64,000 bases of DNA from Agilicoccus flavus (GCF_014857905.1 NZ_JACYXE010000008.1:62001-126000); one strand, 5' to 3'; numbered from the stretch's first letter, positions 9,483 through 18,578 are shown. The notes: generated by a model not told the origin, from the sequence alone. Translations and numbers: made by a program.

Positions 9483-9556
9483 TGGGCCAGGTGGGGCTTG
9501 AACCCACGACCGACGGATTATGAGTCCGCTGCTCTGACCGGCTGAGCTACTGGCCC
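9483..9556 (-). tRNA. tRNA with CAT anticodon, probably tRNA-Ile2
   Basis: Cloverleaf on the minus strand: acceptor GGGCCAG/CTGGCCC, D-loop AGCTCAGCCGGTCAGAGC, anticodon loop CTCATAA, T-arm TGGGTTCAAGCCCCA, discriminator A. CCA is not fully encoded (only CC follows). CAT can be elongator Met, initiator Met or lysidine-modified Ile. The initiator is excluded by the paired G1-C72. C4-G69 and C5-G68 in the acceptor are the TilS-recognition pairs known for E. coli tRNA-Ile2 and are absent from tRNA-Met, so Ile2 is favoured. Confidence 0.85.
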
Positions 9557-9565
9557 GCAGCGCAC

Positions 9566-9571
9566 AGACTA
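9566..9571 (-). promoter_or_regulatory. -10 element of the CAT tRNA
   Basis: TAGTCT on the minus strand, ten bases before the mature 5' end at 9556; the predicted start is near 9559, so the 5' leader would be very short. Confidence 0.45.
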
Positions 9572-9610
9572 ACCGGCCCGCCGACTGCACTCACGGCTCG
9601 CCCGGGGAGG

Positions 9611-9874
9611 TCAGGCGTCGGCGAGCGTCAGACCGATGGTCGACAGCAGCTCGTACGGCGGGATCTTCGTGCCACCCGAGGCGATCGCGAGCAGCGCGGA
9701 GGCCAGGCTGGCCATCGCGGAGGTGAGGATGATCGGGTCCTGGCCCTCCATCTCGTCGCGCAGGACGTCGACGTACTCGTTGACGGTGCAGCCCCCGTCC
9801 ATGCTCTGGAGCCGGGCCGTGAGGATGGCCATCGCGCTCTGCATGCCGGGCGCCGGTGCGGTGATCTCGTTCAT
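9611..9874 (-). CDS. Orphan small protein, function unknown
   Basis: 87 residues with no domain I recognise. It is Met-, Ala- and Leu-rich with two predicted helices (MQSAMAILTARLQSM and LTSAMASLASALLAIA) around a short acidic middle (EYVDVLRDEMEGQD). The second helix is amphipathic to hydrophobic and could pack against itself or touch a membrane. A G-run (GGGGGG) lies about eight bases before the ATG. It sits alone between the tRNA pair and a long divergent intergenic stretch, a common place for lineage-specific genes. Composition is slightly less GC-rich than its neighbours. Confidence 0.6.
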   Translation of the reverse strand: MNEITAPAPGMQSAMAILTARLQSMDGGCTVNEYVDVLRDEMEGQDPIILTSAMASLASALLAIASGGTKIPPYELLSTIGLTLADA

Positions 9875-10304
9875 GGTGGTTCCCCCCTGGTCGAAGCGTG
9901 TGTCCTGCGGTGTCGCCACGGTTCTCCGCCCCCACGACGGTGCGACCTCGAGCGCCGAGGCACTCGATGTCCGCGGCCGATGTTCCCTGCACCGGCGGCG
10001 GCGACAGGACCAAGTCAACCGTACGTCTTGATCGGTTGTCCAGCTTTCCACGCCCACGAGCTGCGAACTTGTCGACATCCGTTCGTCGCGTGGGCTTGGC
10101 CGGGCGGCGTCGGTGGGGCAGAATGACGAGAAGGCAAGGCAACTCGCGCGTCCGCTCCGGGAAGGGCGGATGCGTCCGGGGCCGGCCCGCACAACCGAAG
10201 AGATCGACACAGATCACAGCATCGGCGCGTCGCAGGCGCACGATCGGCTCGGTCATCCGCGTGAGGTCGTTGGGGAAGACGTCCCTCACACACAGGAGGC
10301 CCGG
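9875..10304 (+). other. 430-bp gene-free divergent region
   Basis: The longest stretch without a gene in the window, between the divergent 87-residue gene and the DUF3145 gene. It is noticeably less GC-rich around 10010-10110. It holds a short inverted repeat CAACCG/CGGTTG (10016-10021 and 10033-10038) and a TTGACT that could serve as a -35 for the leftward gene. No RNA gene, riboswitch or conserved small ORF could be supported. Confidence 0.4.
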
Positions 10305-10814
10305 ATGTCCGTCGTGTCGTCGACCGTCATGACCCGCGGGGTGGTGTTCATTCACTCGGCCCCGGCGGCGCTGTGCCCCCACATCGGGTGGGCGCTCGAG
10401 AGCGTCCTCGGCGAGGGGGTACGTCTCGAGTGGACCCCTCAGCCGCTCGGGAGATCCTTCGTGCGCACCGAGGTCGCCTGGGTGGGCGAGCCCGGCACGG
10501 GCGCCCGCATCGCCAGCGCCATGCGCGGATGGGACAGCCTCCGCTACGAGGTCACCGAGGAGGCCAGCCCCGGATCCGACGGGTCCCGCTGGAGCCACAC
10601 GCCCGCCCTCGGCATCCACCACACGTGGACGTCCGCGAACGGCGACGCCGTCCTCAACGAGGACCGGATCCGCGCCGCCCTGCGGGCCGGCGACCACAGC
10701 GCACTGCGCCGGGAGCTCGACGTCGCCCTCGGCACCGCGTGGGACCTCGAGCTCGACCCCTTCCGCCACGCCGGCGACGGCCAGCCCACCCGCTGGCTCT
10801 ACCGCGTGAGCTGA
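10305..10814 (+). CDS. DUF3145 family protein
   Basis: 169 residues, recognised as the actinobacterial DUF3145 family from the start MTRGVVFIHSAPAALCPHIGWALE and the conserved FVRTEVAW, GLRYEVTEE-like and LGIHHTW blocks. The biochemical role is unknown. No signal peptide or membrane segment, so probably cytosolic. ATG 10305 has a strong AGGAGG (10294-10299) at five bases. A second ATG at 10329 would give the shorter start seen in many relatives. The gene stands alone and ends before a bidirectional hairpin. Confidence 0.85.
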   Translation: MSVVSSTVMTRGVVFIHSAPAALCPHIGWALESVLGEGVRLEWTPQPLGRSFVRTEVAWVGEPGTGARIASAMRGWDSLRYEVTEEASPGSDGSRWSHTPALGIHHTWTSANGDAVLNEDRIRAALRAGDHSALRRELDVALGTAWDLELDPFRHAGDGQPTRWLYRVS

Positions 10815-10942
10815 ACCGCCCGCCCGGGCGAGTCCCCGTGACGCGTCGCACCCGCGGGGGAGTGCGCGCGTGACGGCCGACCGCGTCCGAGCGTCCGCGG
10901 TCGCCCTGCGCCCGCGTGCGGGGACGTGCACCGCGACCGACG

Positions 10943-10978
10943 CGACGGGAGGCCACCCGGGCGGGTGGCCTCCCGTCG
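10943..10978. terminator. Bidirectional hairpin terminator
   Basis: Perfect 17-bp inverted repeat (arms starting CGACGGGAGGCC) with a two-base loop, between the convergent DUF3145 and carboxylase genes. It can serve both strands. Confidence 0.7.
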
Positions 10979-11036
10979 CTGTGCCCGGCGGCGCCCGTTC
11001 GTCCGGGCTCACGCGCGGACCGGCCCGATGGCCCCC

Positions 11037-14000
11037 CTACCGGCGCAGCCCCGCCTCGAGGGCGGCGACGAGGCGCGGCCGCAGGTCGGCCGGGGCGACG
11101 ACCTCGTCGACGGAGCCGACGCGGACGGCCCGATGGATGTCGTGGATGCCGTCGAACTCGGCGGCGACCTCCCCGAGCTTCTCGGCGCGCACGTCGCGGC
11201 GCGTCGCCTCGAGACGGGCCCGCAGGGCGGCGGCGGCCGCCCGCTCGGCGTCGGCGTCGCCCTCGCCGCGGGTGGCCGCGAGCTGCGCCTCGAGCCCGCT
11301 CACCCGGGGATCCTGGGCGGTGCGCGCGTCGACCTCGCGGGCGAACACCACCGCGGCGGCGGGGGCGCCGCCGAGGACCGACGCGTAGGACCCCTCTACG
11401 GCGAGCACCGTCATGTTCGGGTTGAGCGCCTTCGAGAAGACGACGAACGCGCCGCCGTGGTAACGGGAGACGACGCAGAAGACGATGGGGCCGTCGAAGT
11501 TGACGATGGCTCGGCCGATCTCCGCGCCGTACTCGAGCTGGAGGTTGCGCATCGACTCTGGGGAACCGTCGAAGCCGGAGAGGTTGGCGAGGACGACGAC
11601 GGGCCGGTTGCCGCTCGCCGCGTTGACGGCGCGGGCCGTCTTCTTCGACGAACGGGGGAACAGGGTGCCGGCCGTGTAGACGTCGGGGCCGTCGGTGGGG
11701 GGGAAGCCGCGGCGGGGCACGGGCCGCGACTCGATCCCGATGAGGCAGACGGGGATCCCGCCGAGGTGGGCGTCGGCGACGACGGAGGTCTCGGCGTCGG
11801 CCATGCCGGCCCAGCGCTCGAGCGTGGGGTGGTCGGCGTCGGCCACCGCCCCCATGAGGGTGCGGATGTCGAACGGCTTCTTCCGGTCGGGGTTCGTCCG
11901 CGCCGAGAAGATGTCGCCGATCCGCGTGAAGCCCGCGTCCCCGGCCGGGTGCGGCGAGGTCGTCACGTCGCGGTCGACGGGGTCGGTCGTCGCCACCCGT
12001 CGGGGCCCCGCCTCGCCGGGGGCGACGTACGTGTGGTCGTAGTGCGCCATGAGGATGCGCCGCGCCCCGAGCAGGTCGGGGGCCCAGTACTGCGCCTGCC
12101 CGTTCGGGCCCATGACGCGGTCGTACCCGCCGATGCCGAAGTTGTCCTCCGCCGAGACGCCGCCGGAGAAGTCGAGCGACTGCTTGCCCGTGAGGACCAT
12201 CGCGCTGTCGGGGGTCATGACGAGGATGCCCCTGCAGTGCATGAGCATCGTCGCCTCGGCGTTCCAGTACGGCTGCGCGCCGACGTTGACCCCGGCGACG
12301 ACGACGTTGATCTCTCCGCCGGCCTGCGTGAACTCGACGATCCGGCGCAGGGCGCGGGCGACCCAGTCCATGTTCTCGGTGCCGGAGTCCATCGAGATCC
12401 GCGCGCCGGCCGAGACAGTGTACCACTCGAGGGGGACCCCCATCGACTCGGCGAGGTCGATCGCCGCGACGATGCGGGCGCACTCGGGCTCGCTGACCGC
12501 GCCCAGCGCCCGCAACGGGTCCCCGCAGAGCACCACCCGCGTGACCCCGTGCGGGTGCCGCGCGGTGCGCGTCGTGACGACGGCCGCGATGATCCCGCTC
12601 GTGTTGCGCCCCCGCGGCCGCTCGACGGGGACGAGGCGGCCCGATTCGTCGAGGTCGTACTCCGTGGTCGACCCGCCGGCGCCGGCGATCATCGCCTGCA
12701 GCTCGTAGGGGTAGACGAGGCCGCGGCGCCGGGCGCGCAGGACCTTGGTGGCGTAGTCGTCGAGGGGGTGCAGCGGCTCGGTGGGCGGACCCCCGAGGGT
12801 CGCGACGACCCCCGACCCGGGCGCCTTCCGGAACCGCACCGCGAGCTGGGTCTCGGTGCCGTCCGGGGAGGCCACCGGCCCGTCGACGACGACCTCCTCG
12901 ATCCCCGCGCCGGCGGTGACGGGGGCGATGTCATCCTTGAGCGCCGTGAGCTGCGCGACGTCGGCCTCGAGGGTGGGCCACAGGTGGATCCACACGTAGT
13001 TCATGTCGAGGCGCACCGACTCCTCGGCGTTCGCGGCGCGGACCCGACGGATCGCCTCCCGGCAGTTGGCGACGGCGCGCTCCGCGTGCGGCAGGCCGAC
13101 GACGCGGCCCGAGGAGTCGCGGACGACGGCGACCTGACGGACCTGCGCGAGCGCGACGAGGCGCTGGTCGGTCGGGTTGCCCGGAGCGACACAGCGGTAC
13201 AGCAGGACGTCGGCCGGCGCGTCGAGGCGGGTCACCTCGAACTCGCGCAGGCGCCACAGGTCCAGGCGTCGCCCCACCATCGGGTGCACCCCGCGGACGA
13301 GGACGTCCTCGGTCAACGGGGAGGGTGTTCCCGCGTCGTCGGGGTCGACGGGGGCAGCGGTGCTCGCGCGGACCGTGCGTCCCTGCGGCGAGGCGGCGGG
13401 GCGGAACGTGAAGTAGCCGACCTCGCGGCCGCCGCCCGGGCAGACGGCGACCGCGACGCGCCGCACCCGGTGCGGGAACTCCAGGTCGCCGAGGATCCGG
13501 CCGATCCGGGCGGAGGCCGCGTCGGGGTCCTCCGGCGCGTCGGGCCACGACAGGTAGAGGTCGACGATGGGGTCGTGCCCGGCGGGGGTGTCGGCGAGCT
13601 TCTCCTCGACGGCGCGGAGCAGTCCGCTCCCCTCGCGCAGCTCCGCGACCCGCCCGATCGTCGTGACGAGGTGCCGCGGCACCTCGTCGAGCGTGTACTG
13701 GGCGACGGCGACCGGGCGGCCCTGCACGTGGGTCTCGGTGAGCCCGTGGAGCCCGTGCCGGCGGTAGTGACGCTTGACGAGGACCGCGAGCATCGGTTCG
13801 TCGGCGGGCAGCTCGGCACCGCCGATGCGCTCGGCGAGGAACTGGACGATCTGCTCGGGGATCTCGGCCAGCGCGTCGATCGCCACGTCCCGGGCCGGGC
13901 TGGCCGGGGTGCCGGTCAGGTCGGCGAGGCGGCCCGAGACGCCGGCGAGGACACTCGCCCGCTCGGCGTCGACGAGCGGCTGGTCGAACCACCGGAACCG

Positions 14001-16631
14001 GACGCTGCGGGCGAGGTCGCCCACGACGGGGAACCGGAGCTGTGTGGCGGTGACGAGGTGGGCGAGGACGTCCCGGACGCGTGCGGCGAGGTCCGGGCCG
14101 GGCGCGGGCTCGACGAGCCAGGCCCGCAGGACGGTCGTGACGACCTCGACCTCGGGGGCCGACCGCTGCTGCGCAAGGAACACGCGGAACACGGCCTCCT
14201 CGAGCGCCGGCGTGCGGTCGAACGACGTCACGCCGTAGTGGCGCAGCACGCGGGCCAGCTTGGCGCGGAACGTCTCCGGCAGCGCGCCCCGCTCGACGTC
14301 GAGACTCTGCAGGTAGGTGTGGAAGTGCTCGCGCGAGCTGTGCACCCGCACGTCGAGATGGAGTTCCTCGCCGGCGGGGCGGTTGCGGGACAGCTCGACG
14401 AAGTCGGCGAACGTCTCGAGGAGGGCCAGCTCACCCGCCGGGGGCGCGTCGGTCGGCCGGGTCCGGGTCCGCAGGTAGGCCGCGAGCGCTTGCCCCTGCT
14501 CGGCCGGCACGAGGTCGTAGCCGAGGAGCATGGCCCCGAGGTCGTCGAGGTGGTGCCCGACCCGGTCGGTCCCGTCGCCCGCGGGGTCCGGCAGGTCGAG
14601 GTCGACGGCGGAGGCGGCGTCGGCGCGCGAGCCGTCGCCGAGGGGGGCGAGGCGCACGAGCACGGCGCCGGTCTCGACCTGGCTGCCGGGGGAGACCGTC
14701 AGCTCACTCACCCGCCCCTCGAAGGGGGCCGGCAGGACCGTCTCCATCTTCATCGACTCGAGCACGAGGACGGGGGCCCCGGCCTCCACGACGTCGCCGA
14801 CGGCGACCGGCGTCGCCACGACGAGCGCCGGCGCGGGGGAGCGCAGGGCCCCGCCCTCGTCGAGGACCACCCGGTGCGTGACGCCGTTCACCTCGACGAG
14901 CTGGACGGCTCCGTGGGTGGCCGTGACGAGCCGGTACGTGGTGTCGTCGATCGTGATCCGCCCGGTGAGATCGTCGATCCGGTCGGTCTGCGCGAGGACC
15001 GTGCGCTCGACGTCGCCGGAGGCGAGGTGGACCCGGTACCGCCGCGACCCGATCCGGTAGACCGTCACCTTGGCCGCGCCGCCGCGCAGCTTGAGGTCGA
15101 CGGCGCGACCCGTCCGGTGCTGCACCTGCGGCCGGCCGCCGCGGGCCGTCTCGAGCAGCCGGGCCCGCTCGACCTGCTCGGCCGTCTCGTAGGCCGCGAT
15201 GCCCGCCGCGACGAGCGCGACGCCGGAGTGCCGCCGCTCGGCGAGGCGGCCCTGCGCGCGGACGCGGTCGATCCAGCCCGTGTCGGCGGAGCCGTCGAGC
15301 ACCTCGGGCGCCGCGAGGAGGTCGAGGACGAGCCCCTTGTTCGTCGAGCCGCCCTCGATGACGACGGTCGTCTCGTCCATGGCGCGCCGCAACCGGGCCA
15401 GCGCCTGGGAGCGGTCCCGGCCGACGGCGATGATCTTCGCGATCATCGAGTCGAAGTCCGCGGGGATCTCGTCGCCCTCGGCGACCCCGGTGTCGACCCG
15501 GATGCCCGGGCCGCTCGGCAGGCGCAGACGCGCGATCCGGCCGGGGGAGGGGGCGAAGTCGCGGTCGGGGTCCTCCGCGTTGAGGCGCGCCTCGATCGCG
15601 TGGCCCGACTCGACCGGGCGGTCTCCCTCCAGCCGCCCGCCGGCGGCGACGTGGATCTGCAGGGCGACGAGGTCGGTGTCGGTCGTGGCCTCGGTGATGG
15701 GGTGCTCGACCTGGAGGCGGGTGTTGACCTCGAGGAACGCGAAGGTGGCCTCCCCGGGGTGGTAGAGGAACTCGACGGTCCCGGCCCCGGCGTAGTCGAC
15801 GGCGAGGGCGAGGCGTTCGGCGCTCGCCTTGAGCTGGGCGGTCTGCGCCTCGTCGAGCAGCGGTGACGCCGACTCCTCGAGCACCTTCTGGTTGCGGCGC
15901 TGGACCGAGCAGTCGCGCACGCCGAGGGCCCAGGCGGTGCCCTGGCCGTCGGCGACGACCTGGACCTCGACGTGCCGGGCCCCCGTGACGAGGCGCTCGA
16001 GGAAGACGATCCCCGAGCCGAAGGCCCGCTCCGCCTCCGCCCGGGTGCGCTCGTAGGCGTCGGCCAGGTCGGCGTCGGAGTCGACGCGCCGGATGCCGCG
16101 TCCGCCGCCGCCCGCGGTCGCCTTGAGCATGAGCGGGTAGCCGATGCGCGCGGCCGCGGCCGTCGCGTCCGCCAGGGTGTCAACGCCCCCGCGGCTCCAC
16201 GGCGCCACGGGCACGCCGACCTCCTCGGCGATGAGCTTGGCGCCGATCTTGTCGCCCAGCCGGCGCATCGCCTCCGGGCTCGGACCGATGAAGGTCACTC
16301 CGAGGCGGCCGCACAGCTCCGCGAACGCCGGGTCCTCGGCGACGAAGCCCCAGCCGACCCACGCGGCGTCGGCGCCGCTCTCGTGCAGGGCCCGCTCGAG
16401 CACCGCCAGGTCGAGGTAGGGACGATCCGCGGCGGGGCCGAGGTCGTAGGCGTGGTCGGCCTCCCGCACGAACATCGCCCCCCGCTCGCCGCTCGTGTGC
16501 AGCGCGACGGTCTCGATCGGCCGCCCGCGGCCCGGCTCGAGCCCCGCGGCCGCGTTGAGGTCGCGGACCGCGTGGATGAGCCGCATGGCGGCCTCACCAC
16601 GGTTGACGATGGCGATGCGGGAGAAGGTCAC
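11037..16631 (-). CDS. Single-chain acyl-CoA (acetyl/propionyl-CoA) carboxylase
   Basis: 1,864 residues with every part of a biotin-dependent carboxylase. Residues 1-460 are biotin carboxylase: GFVAEDPAFAELC, the Gly-rich ATP loop KATAGGGGRGIRRV at 170-183, RDCSVQRRNQKVLEE and EVNTRLQVEHPITE at 301-314. A biotin-carrier domain follows with VLESMKMETVLPAPFEG, biotinyl Lys about K628. Then come a long central region (about 650-1240) and a carboxyltransferase (about 1250-1860) with SAGARISMDSG, LTGKQSLDFSGGVSAEDNFG and RYHGGAFVVFSKALNPNM. The order BC-BCCP-central-CT is that of eukaryotic ACC; typical actinobacterial ACC is split into alpha and beta chains. Single-chain ACCs are known from some actinomycetes, for example Saccharopolyspora. 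The product is presumably malonyl-CoA for the fab genes just upstream. GTG start; GAGGTG lies upstream. Confidence 0.9.
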   Translation of the reverse strand: MTFSRIAIVNRGEAAMRLIHAVRDLNAAAGLEPGRGRPIETVALHTSGERGAMFVREADHAYDLGPAADRPYLDLAVLERALHESGADAAWVGWGFVAEDPAFAELCGRLGVTFIGPSPEAMRRLGDKIGAKLIAEEVGVPVAPWSRGGVDTLADATAAAARIGYPLMLKATAGGGGRGIRRVDSDADLADAYERTRAEAERAFGSGIVFLERLVTGARHVEVQVVADGQGTAWALGVRDCSVQRRNQKVLEESASPLLDEAQTAQLKASAERLALAVDYAGAGTVEFLYHPGEATFAFLEVNTRLQVEHPITEATTDTDLVALQIHVAAGGRLEGDRPVESGHAIEARLNAEDPDRDFAPSPGRIARLRLPSGPGIRVDTGVAEGDEIPADFDSMIAKIIAVGRDRSQALARLRRAMDETTVVIEGGSTNKGLVLDLLAAPEVLDGSADTGWIDRVRAQGRLAERRHSGVALVAAGIAAYETAEQVERARLLETARGGRPQVQHRTGRAVDLKLRGGAAKVTVYRIGSRRYRVHLASGDVERTVLAQTDRIDDLTGRITIDDTTYRLVTATHGAVQLVEVNGVTHRVVLDEGGALRSPAPALVVATPVAVGDVVEAGAPVLVLESMKMETVLPAPFEGRVSELTVSPGSQVETGAVLVRLAPLGDGSRADAASAVDLDLPDPAGDGTDRVGHHLDDLGAMLLGYDLVPAEQGQALAAYLRTRTRPTDAPPAGELALLETFADFVELSRNRPAGEELHLDVRVHSSREHFHTYLQSLDVERGALPETFRAKLARVLRHYGVTSFDRTPALEEAVFRVFLAQQRSAPEVEVVTTVLRAWLVEPAPGPDLAARVRDVLAHLVTATQLRFPVVGDLARSVRFRWFDQPLVDAERASVLAGVSGRLADLTGTPASPARDVAIDALAEIPEQIVQFLAERIGGAELPADEPMLAVLVKRHYRRHGLHGLTETHVQGRPVAVAQYTLDEVPRHLVTTIGRVAELREGSGLLRAVEEKLADTPAGHDPIVDLYLSWPDAPEDPDAASARIGRILGDLEFPHRVRRVAVAVCPGGGREVGYFTFRPAASPQGRTVRASTAAPVDPDDAGTPSPLTEDVLVRGVHPMVGRRLDLWRLREFEVTRLDAPADVLLYRCVAPGNPTDQRLVALAQVRQVAVVRDSSGRVVGLPHAERAVANCREAIRRVRAANAEESVRLDMNYVWIHLWPTLEADVAQLTALKDDIAPVTAGAGIEEVVVDGPVASPDGTETQLAVRFRKAPGSGVVATLGGPPTEPLHPLDDYATKVLRARRRGLVYPYELQAMIAGAGGSTTEYDLDESGRLVPVERPRGRNTSGIIAAVVTTRTARHPHGVTRVVLCGDPLRALGAVSEPECARIVAAIDLAESMGVPLEWYTVSAGARISMDSGTENMDWVARALRRIVEFTQAGGEINVVVAGVNVGAQPYWNAEATMLMHCRGILVMTPDSAMVLTGKQSLDFSGGVSAEDNFGIGGYDRVMGPNGQAQYWAPDLLGARRILMAHYDHTYVAPGEAGPRRVATTDPVDRDVTTSPHPAGDAGFTRIGDIFSARTNPDRKKPFDIRTLMGAVADADHPTLERWAGMADAETSVVADAHLGGIPVCLIGIESRPVPRRGFPPTDGPDVYTAGTLFPRSSKKTARAVNAASGNRPVVVLANLSGFDGSPESMRNLQLEYGAEIGRAIVNFDGPIVFCVVSRYHGGAFVVFSKALNPNMTVLAVEGSYASVLGGAPAAAVVFAREVDARTAQDPRVSGLEAQLAATRGEGDADAERAAAAALRARLEATRRDVRAEKLGEVAAEFDGIHDIHRAVRVGSVDEVVAPADLRPRLVAALEAGLRR

Positions 16632-16718
16632 GGGGCACCTCGTGGGGTTCGGCGGTGGGCCGTCGGCGGCGACGGGCGCGCGGTCGGCGGGCGGGGCGGG
16701 TCGGCGGCAGGGACGGGA

Positions 16719-16749
16719 CGACGCCCCCCGCGTGTCGCGAGGGGCGTCG
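16719..16749 (-). terminator. Hairpin between fabF and the carboxylase gene
   Basis: Nine-bp arms CGACGCCCC/GGGGCGTCG around a 13-base loop, just after the fabF stop in the direction of transcription. No T-run; it may attenuate rather than end the transcript. Confidence 0.45.
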
Positions 16750-16758
16750 CCGAGAGGG

Positions 16759-18009
16759 TCAGACGCTGGCGAAGGCCAGGGCCACGTTGCAGCCGCCGAA
16801 CCCGAACGAGTTGTCGAGCGCGACGATGTCGCCGTCCGGCAGGGTGCGCGGCTGCCCGTGCACGATGTCGAGGTCGATCGCCGGGTCCTTCTCCTCGAGG
16901 TTGATCTGCGCGGGGGCCGTGCGCGTCTCGATCGCCTTGATCGTGAAGATCGCCTCCAGCGCCCCGGCCGCGCCGAGCAGGTGGCCCGTCAACGACTTCG
17001 TCGCGCTCACGGCGATGCCGTCGACCCGGTCGCCGAAGGCGGCGTGGATGGCCTTGCACTCGGCGATGTCGCCCACCGGGGTCGAGGTCGCGTGCGCGTT
17101 GAGGTGGACGACGTCGGACACGTCGATGTCGCCGCGCTGCAGCGCCTCCCGGATGGCGGCGGACGCGCCGATGCCCTCCGGCTCGGGAGCGGCCGCGTGG
17201 TAGGCGTCGTTGCTCAGCCCCGCCGACCGCAGCTCGGCGTAGATCTTCGCGCCGCGGGCCACGGCGTGCTCGTACGTCTCGAGCACGACGATCGCGGCAC
17301 CCTCACCCATGACGAAGCCGTCGCGACCCACGTCGTACGGGCGGGAGGCGGTGGCCGGGTCGTCGTTGCGGGTCGACAGGGCCTGCATCGCGGCGAACCC
17401 GCCGATGCACACGGGGTGGATCGCCGCCTCGGTGCCGCCGGCGACGACCATGTCGGCCCGCCCGCTGCGCAGGGTCGTGATGGCGCTCGCGATGGCCTCG
17501 GCGCCGGACGCGCACGCGCTGACCGGGGTGTGGCCGCCGGCGCGGGCGCCGAGCTCGATGGCGACGGCACCGGTGGGGCTGTTGGCGAGCAGCATCGGCA
17601 CCGTCAGCGGGAAGACGCGGCGGGGGCCCTTCTCGCGCAGGTCGTCCCACGCCTGGATGAGGGTCGTGACGCCGCCGATGCCGGAGCCGACGGCCACGGC
17701 GAGACGGTCGGGCTCGATCTCGGGGGTGCCGGCGTCGGCCCACGCCTCGCGCGAGGCGATGAGCGCGTACTGCGCACACGGGTCCTGACGGCGCAGCTCC
17801 ACCTTCTTGAGGACCTCGGACGCCGGGGTCGCGAGGCTCGCGGCGAAGCGCACGGGAAGCTCGTACTGCCCGACCCACTCCTGCGTCAGGGTCTTCGCCC
17901 CGGGCGTGCCCCGGAGCAGGGCGTCCCACGTGGACTCGACGGTGCCGCCGAGCGGGGTCGTGGCTCCGAGACCGGTGACGACGATCCGGGCATCACTCGT
18001 GGTGGACAT
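16759..18009 (-). CDS. fabF: Beta-ketoacyl-ACP synthase II
   Basis: 416 residues; elongates acyl-ACP with malonyl-ACP in type II fatty acid synthesis. The thiolase-fold catalytic triad is clear: C166 in SACASGAEA, H306 in NAHATSTPVGD and H343 in TKSLTGHLLGAAG, with K338. GFGG near the C-terminus (NSFGFGGCN) is also standard. The ATG at 18009 is preceded by AAGGAGAA at seven bases. It is the last of four fab genes read leftwards from fabD, 187 bp after acpP with a strong hairpin between them. The carboxylase gene follows 127 bp downstream on the same strand. Confidence 0.95.
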   Translation of the reverse strand: MSTTSDARIVVTGLGATTPLGGTVESTWDALLRGTPGAKTLTQEWVGQYELPVRFAASLATPASEVLKKVELRRQDPCAQYALIASREAWADAGTPEIEPDRLAVAVGSGIGGVTTLIQAWDDLREKGPRRVFPLTVPMLLANSPTGAVAIELGARAGGHTPVSACASGAEAIASAITTLRSGRADMVVAGGTEAAIHPVCIGGFAAMQALSTRNDDPATASRPYDVGRDGFVMGEGAAIVVLETYEHAVARGAKIYAELRSAGLSNDAYHAAAPEPEGIGASAAIREALQRGDIDVSDVVHLNAHATSTPVGDIAECKAIHAAFGDRVDGIAVSATKSLTGHLLGAAGALEAIFTIKAIETRTAPAQINLEEKDPAIDLDIVHGQPRTLPDGDIVALDNSFGFGGCNVALAFASV

Positions 18010-18145
18010 CGACGGTTCTCCTTGGGCGAGAGGGCGGGGACGGTGCGGGGGTCGAGAGTGTGTGGTGGGCGATGCGGGTAGTGACGGAGCGTGACGGGTG
18101 CCCGGGCGGGCGCCGCGGGTGACGCGCCAGGCGTCCGCGCCCGGC

Positions 18146-18182
18146 GCGCGGTGCCACGCCCGTGGGCGGGGTGGCACCGCGC
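18146..18182 (-). repeat. Intergenic hairpin between acpP and fabF
   Basis: Perfect 12-bp inverted repeat (18146-18157 and 18171-18182, arms GCGCGGTGCCAC/GTGGCACCGCGC) with a 13-base loop, 15 bp after the acpP stop. Probably a partial terminator or an RNA 3'-end stabiliser that lets acpP be expressed above fabF. Confidence 0.55.
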
Positions 18183-18196
18183 TCGCGCGGGACGGG

Positions 18197-18445
18197 TCAG
18201 TCCTGCGCGCCGTGGATGAAGTCGACGGCGTCGCGGACGGTCTGCAGGTTCTTGACCTGCTCGTCGGGGATGCGGACGCCGAACTTCTCCTCGGCGTTGA
18301 CGACGATCGTCATCATCGACAGCGAGTCGATGTCGAGGTCCTCGGTGAACGTCTTGTCGAGCTGGACGGCCTCCTGCTCGAGACCCGTCTCCTCGTTGAT
18401 GATGTCGGCGAGACCCGCGAGGATCTCTTCCTGGCTCTGAGCCAT
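18197..18445 (-). CDS. acpP: Acyl carrier protein
   Basis: 82-residue acidic four-helix protein that carries growing acyl chains on 4'-phosphopantetheine. The attachment serine is S41 in the motif DLDIDSLSMM, a slight variant of the usual DSLxxVE. Helices before and after fit the fold, ending in VKNLQTVRDAVDFI. AAGGAG lies eight bases before the ATG. Third gene in the order fabD-fabH-acpP-fabF, as in Streptomyces. Confidence 0.95.
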   Translation of the reverse strand: MAQSQEEILAGLADIINEETGLEQEAVQLDKTFTEDLDIDSLSMMTIVVNAEEKFGVRIPDEQVKNLQTVRDAVDFIHGAQD

Positions 18446-18578
18446 GTGACTGCTCCTTCATCTGTGTCGGTCCGCGTGGCCGGGCCGGCCGCGCGGGCGG
18501 TGGGTGCGTCCCCGCCGCTGGCGGGTGCCGCCCGGGGGCGGCGGTGGTCCGATGCGTACCCGTCGGACCGGCGGGGGT

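Noticed and set aside
10926-15866. 1,646-codon open frame antisense to the carboxylase gene
   Set aside because: High GC makes stop codons rare in the complementary frames. The translation is Arg/Gly/Asp-rich with no domain, and the minus-strand gene is unmistakable.
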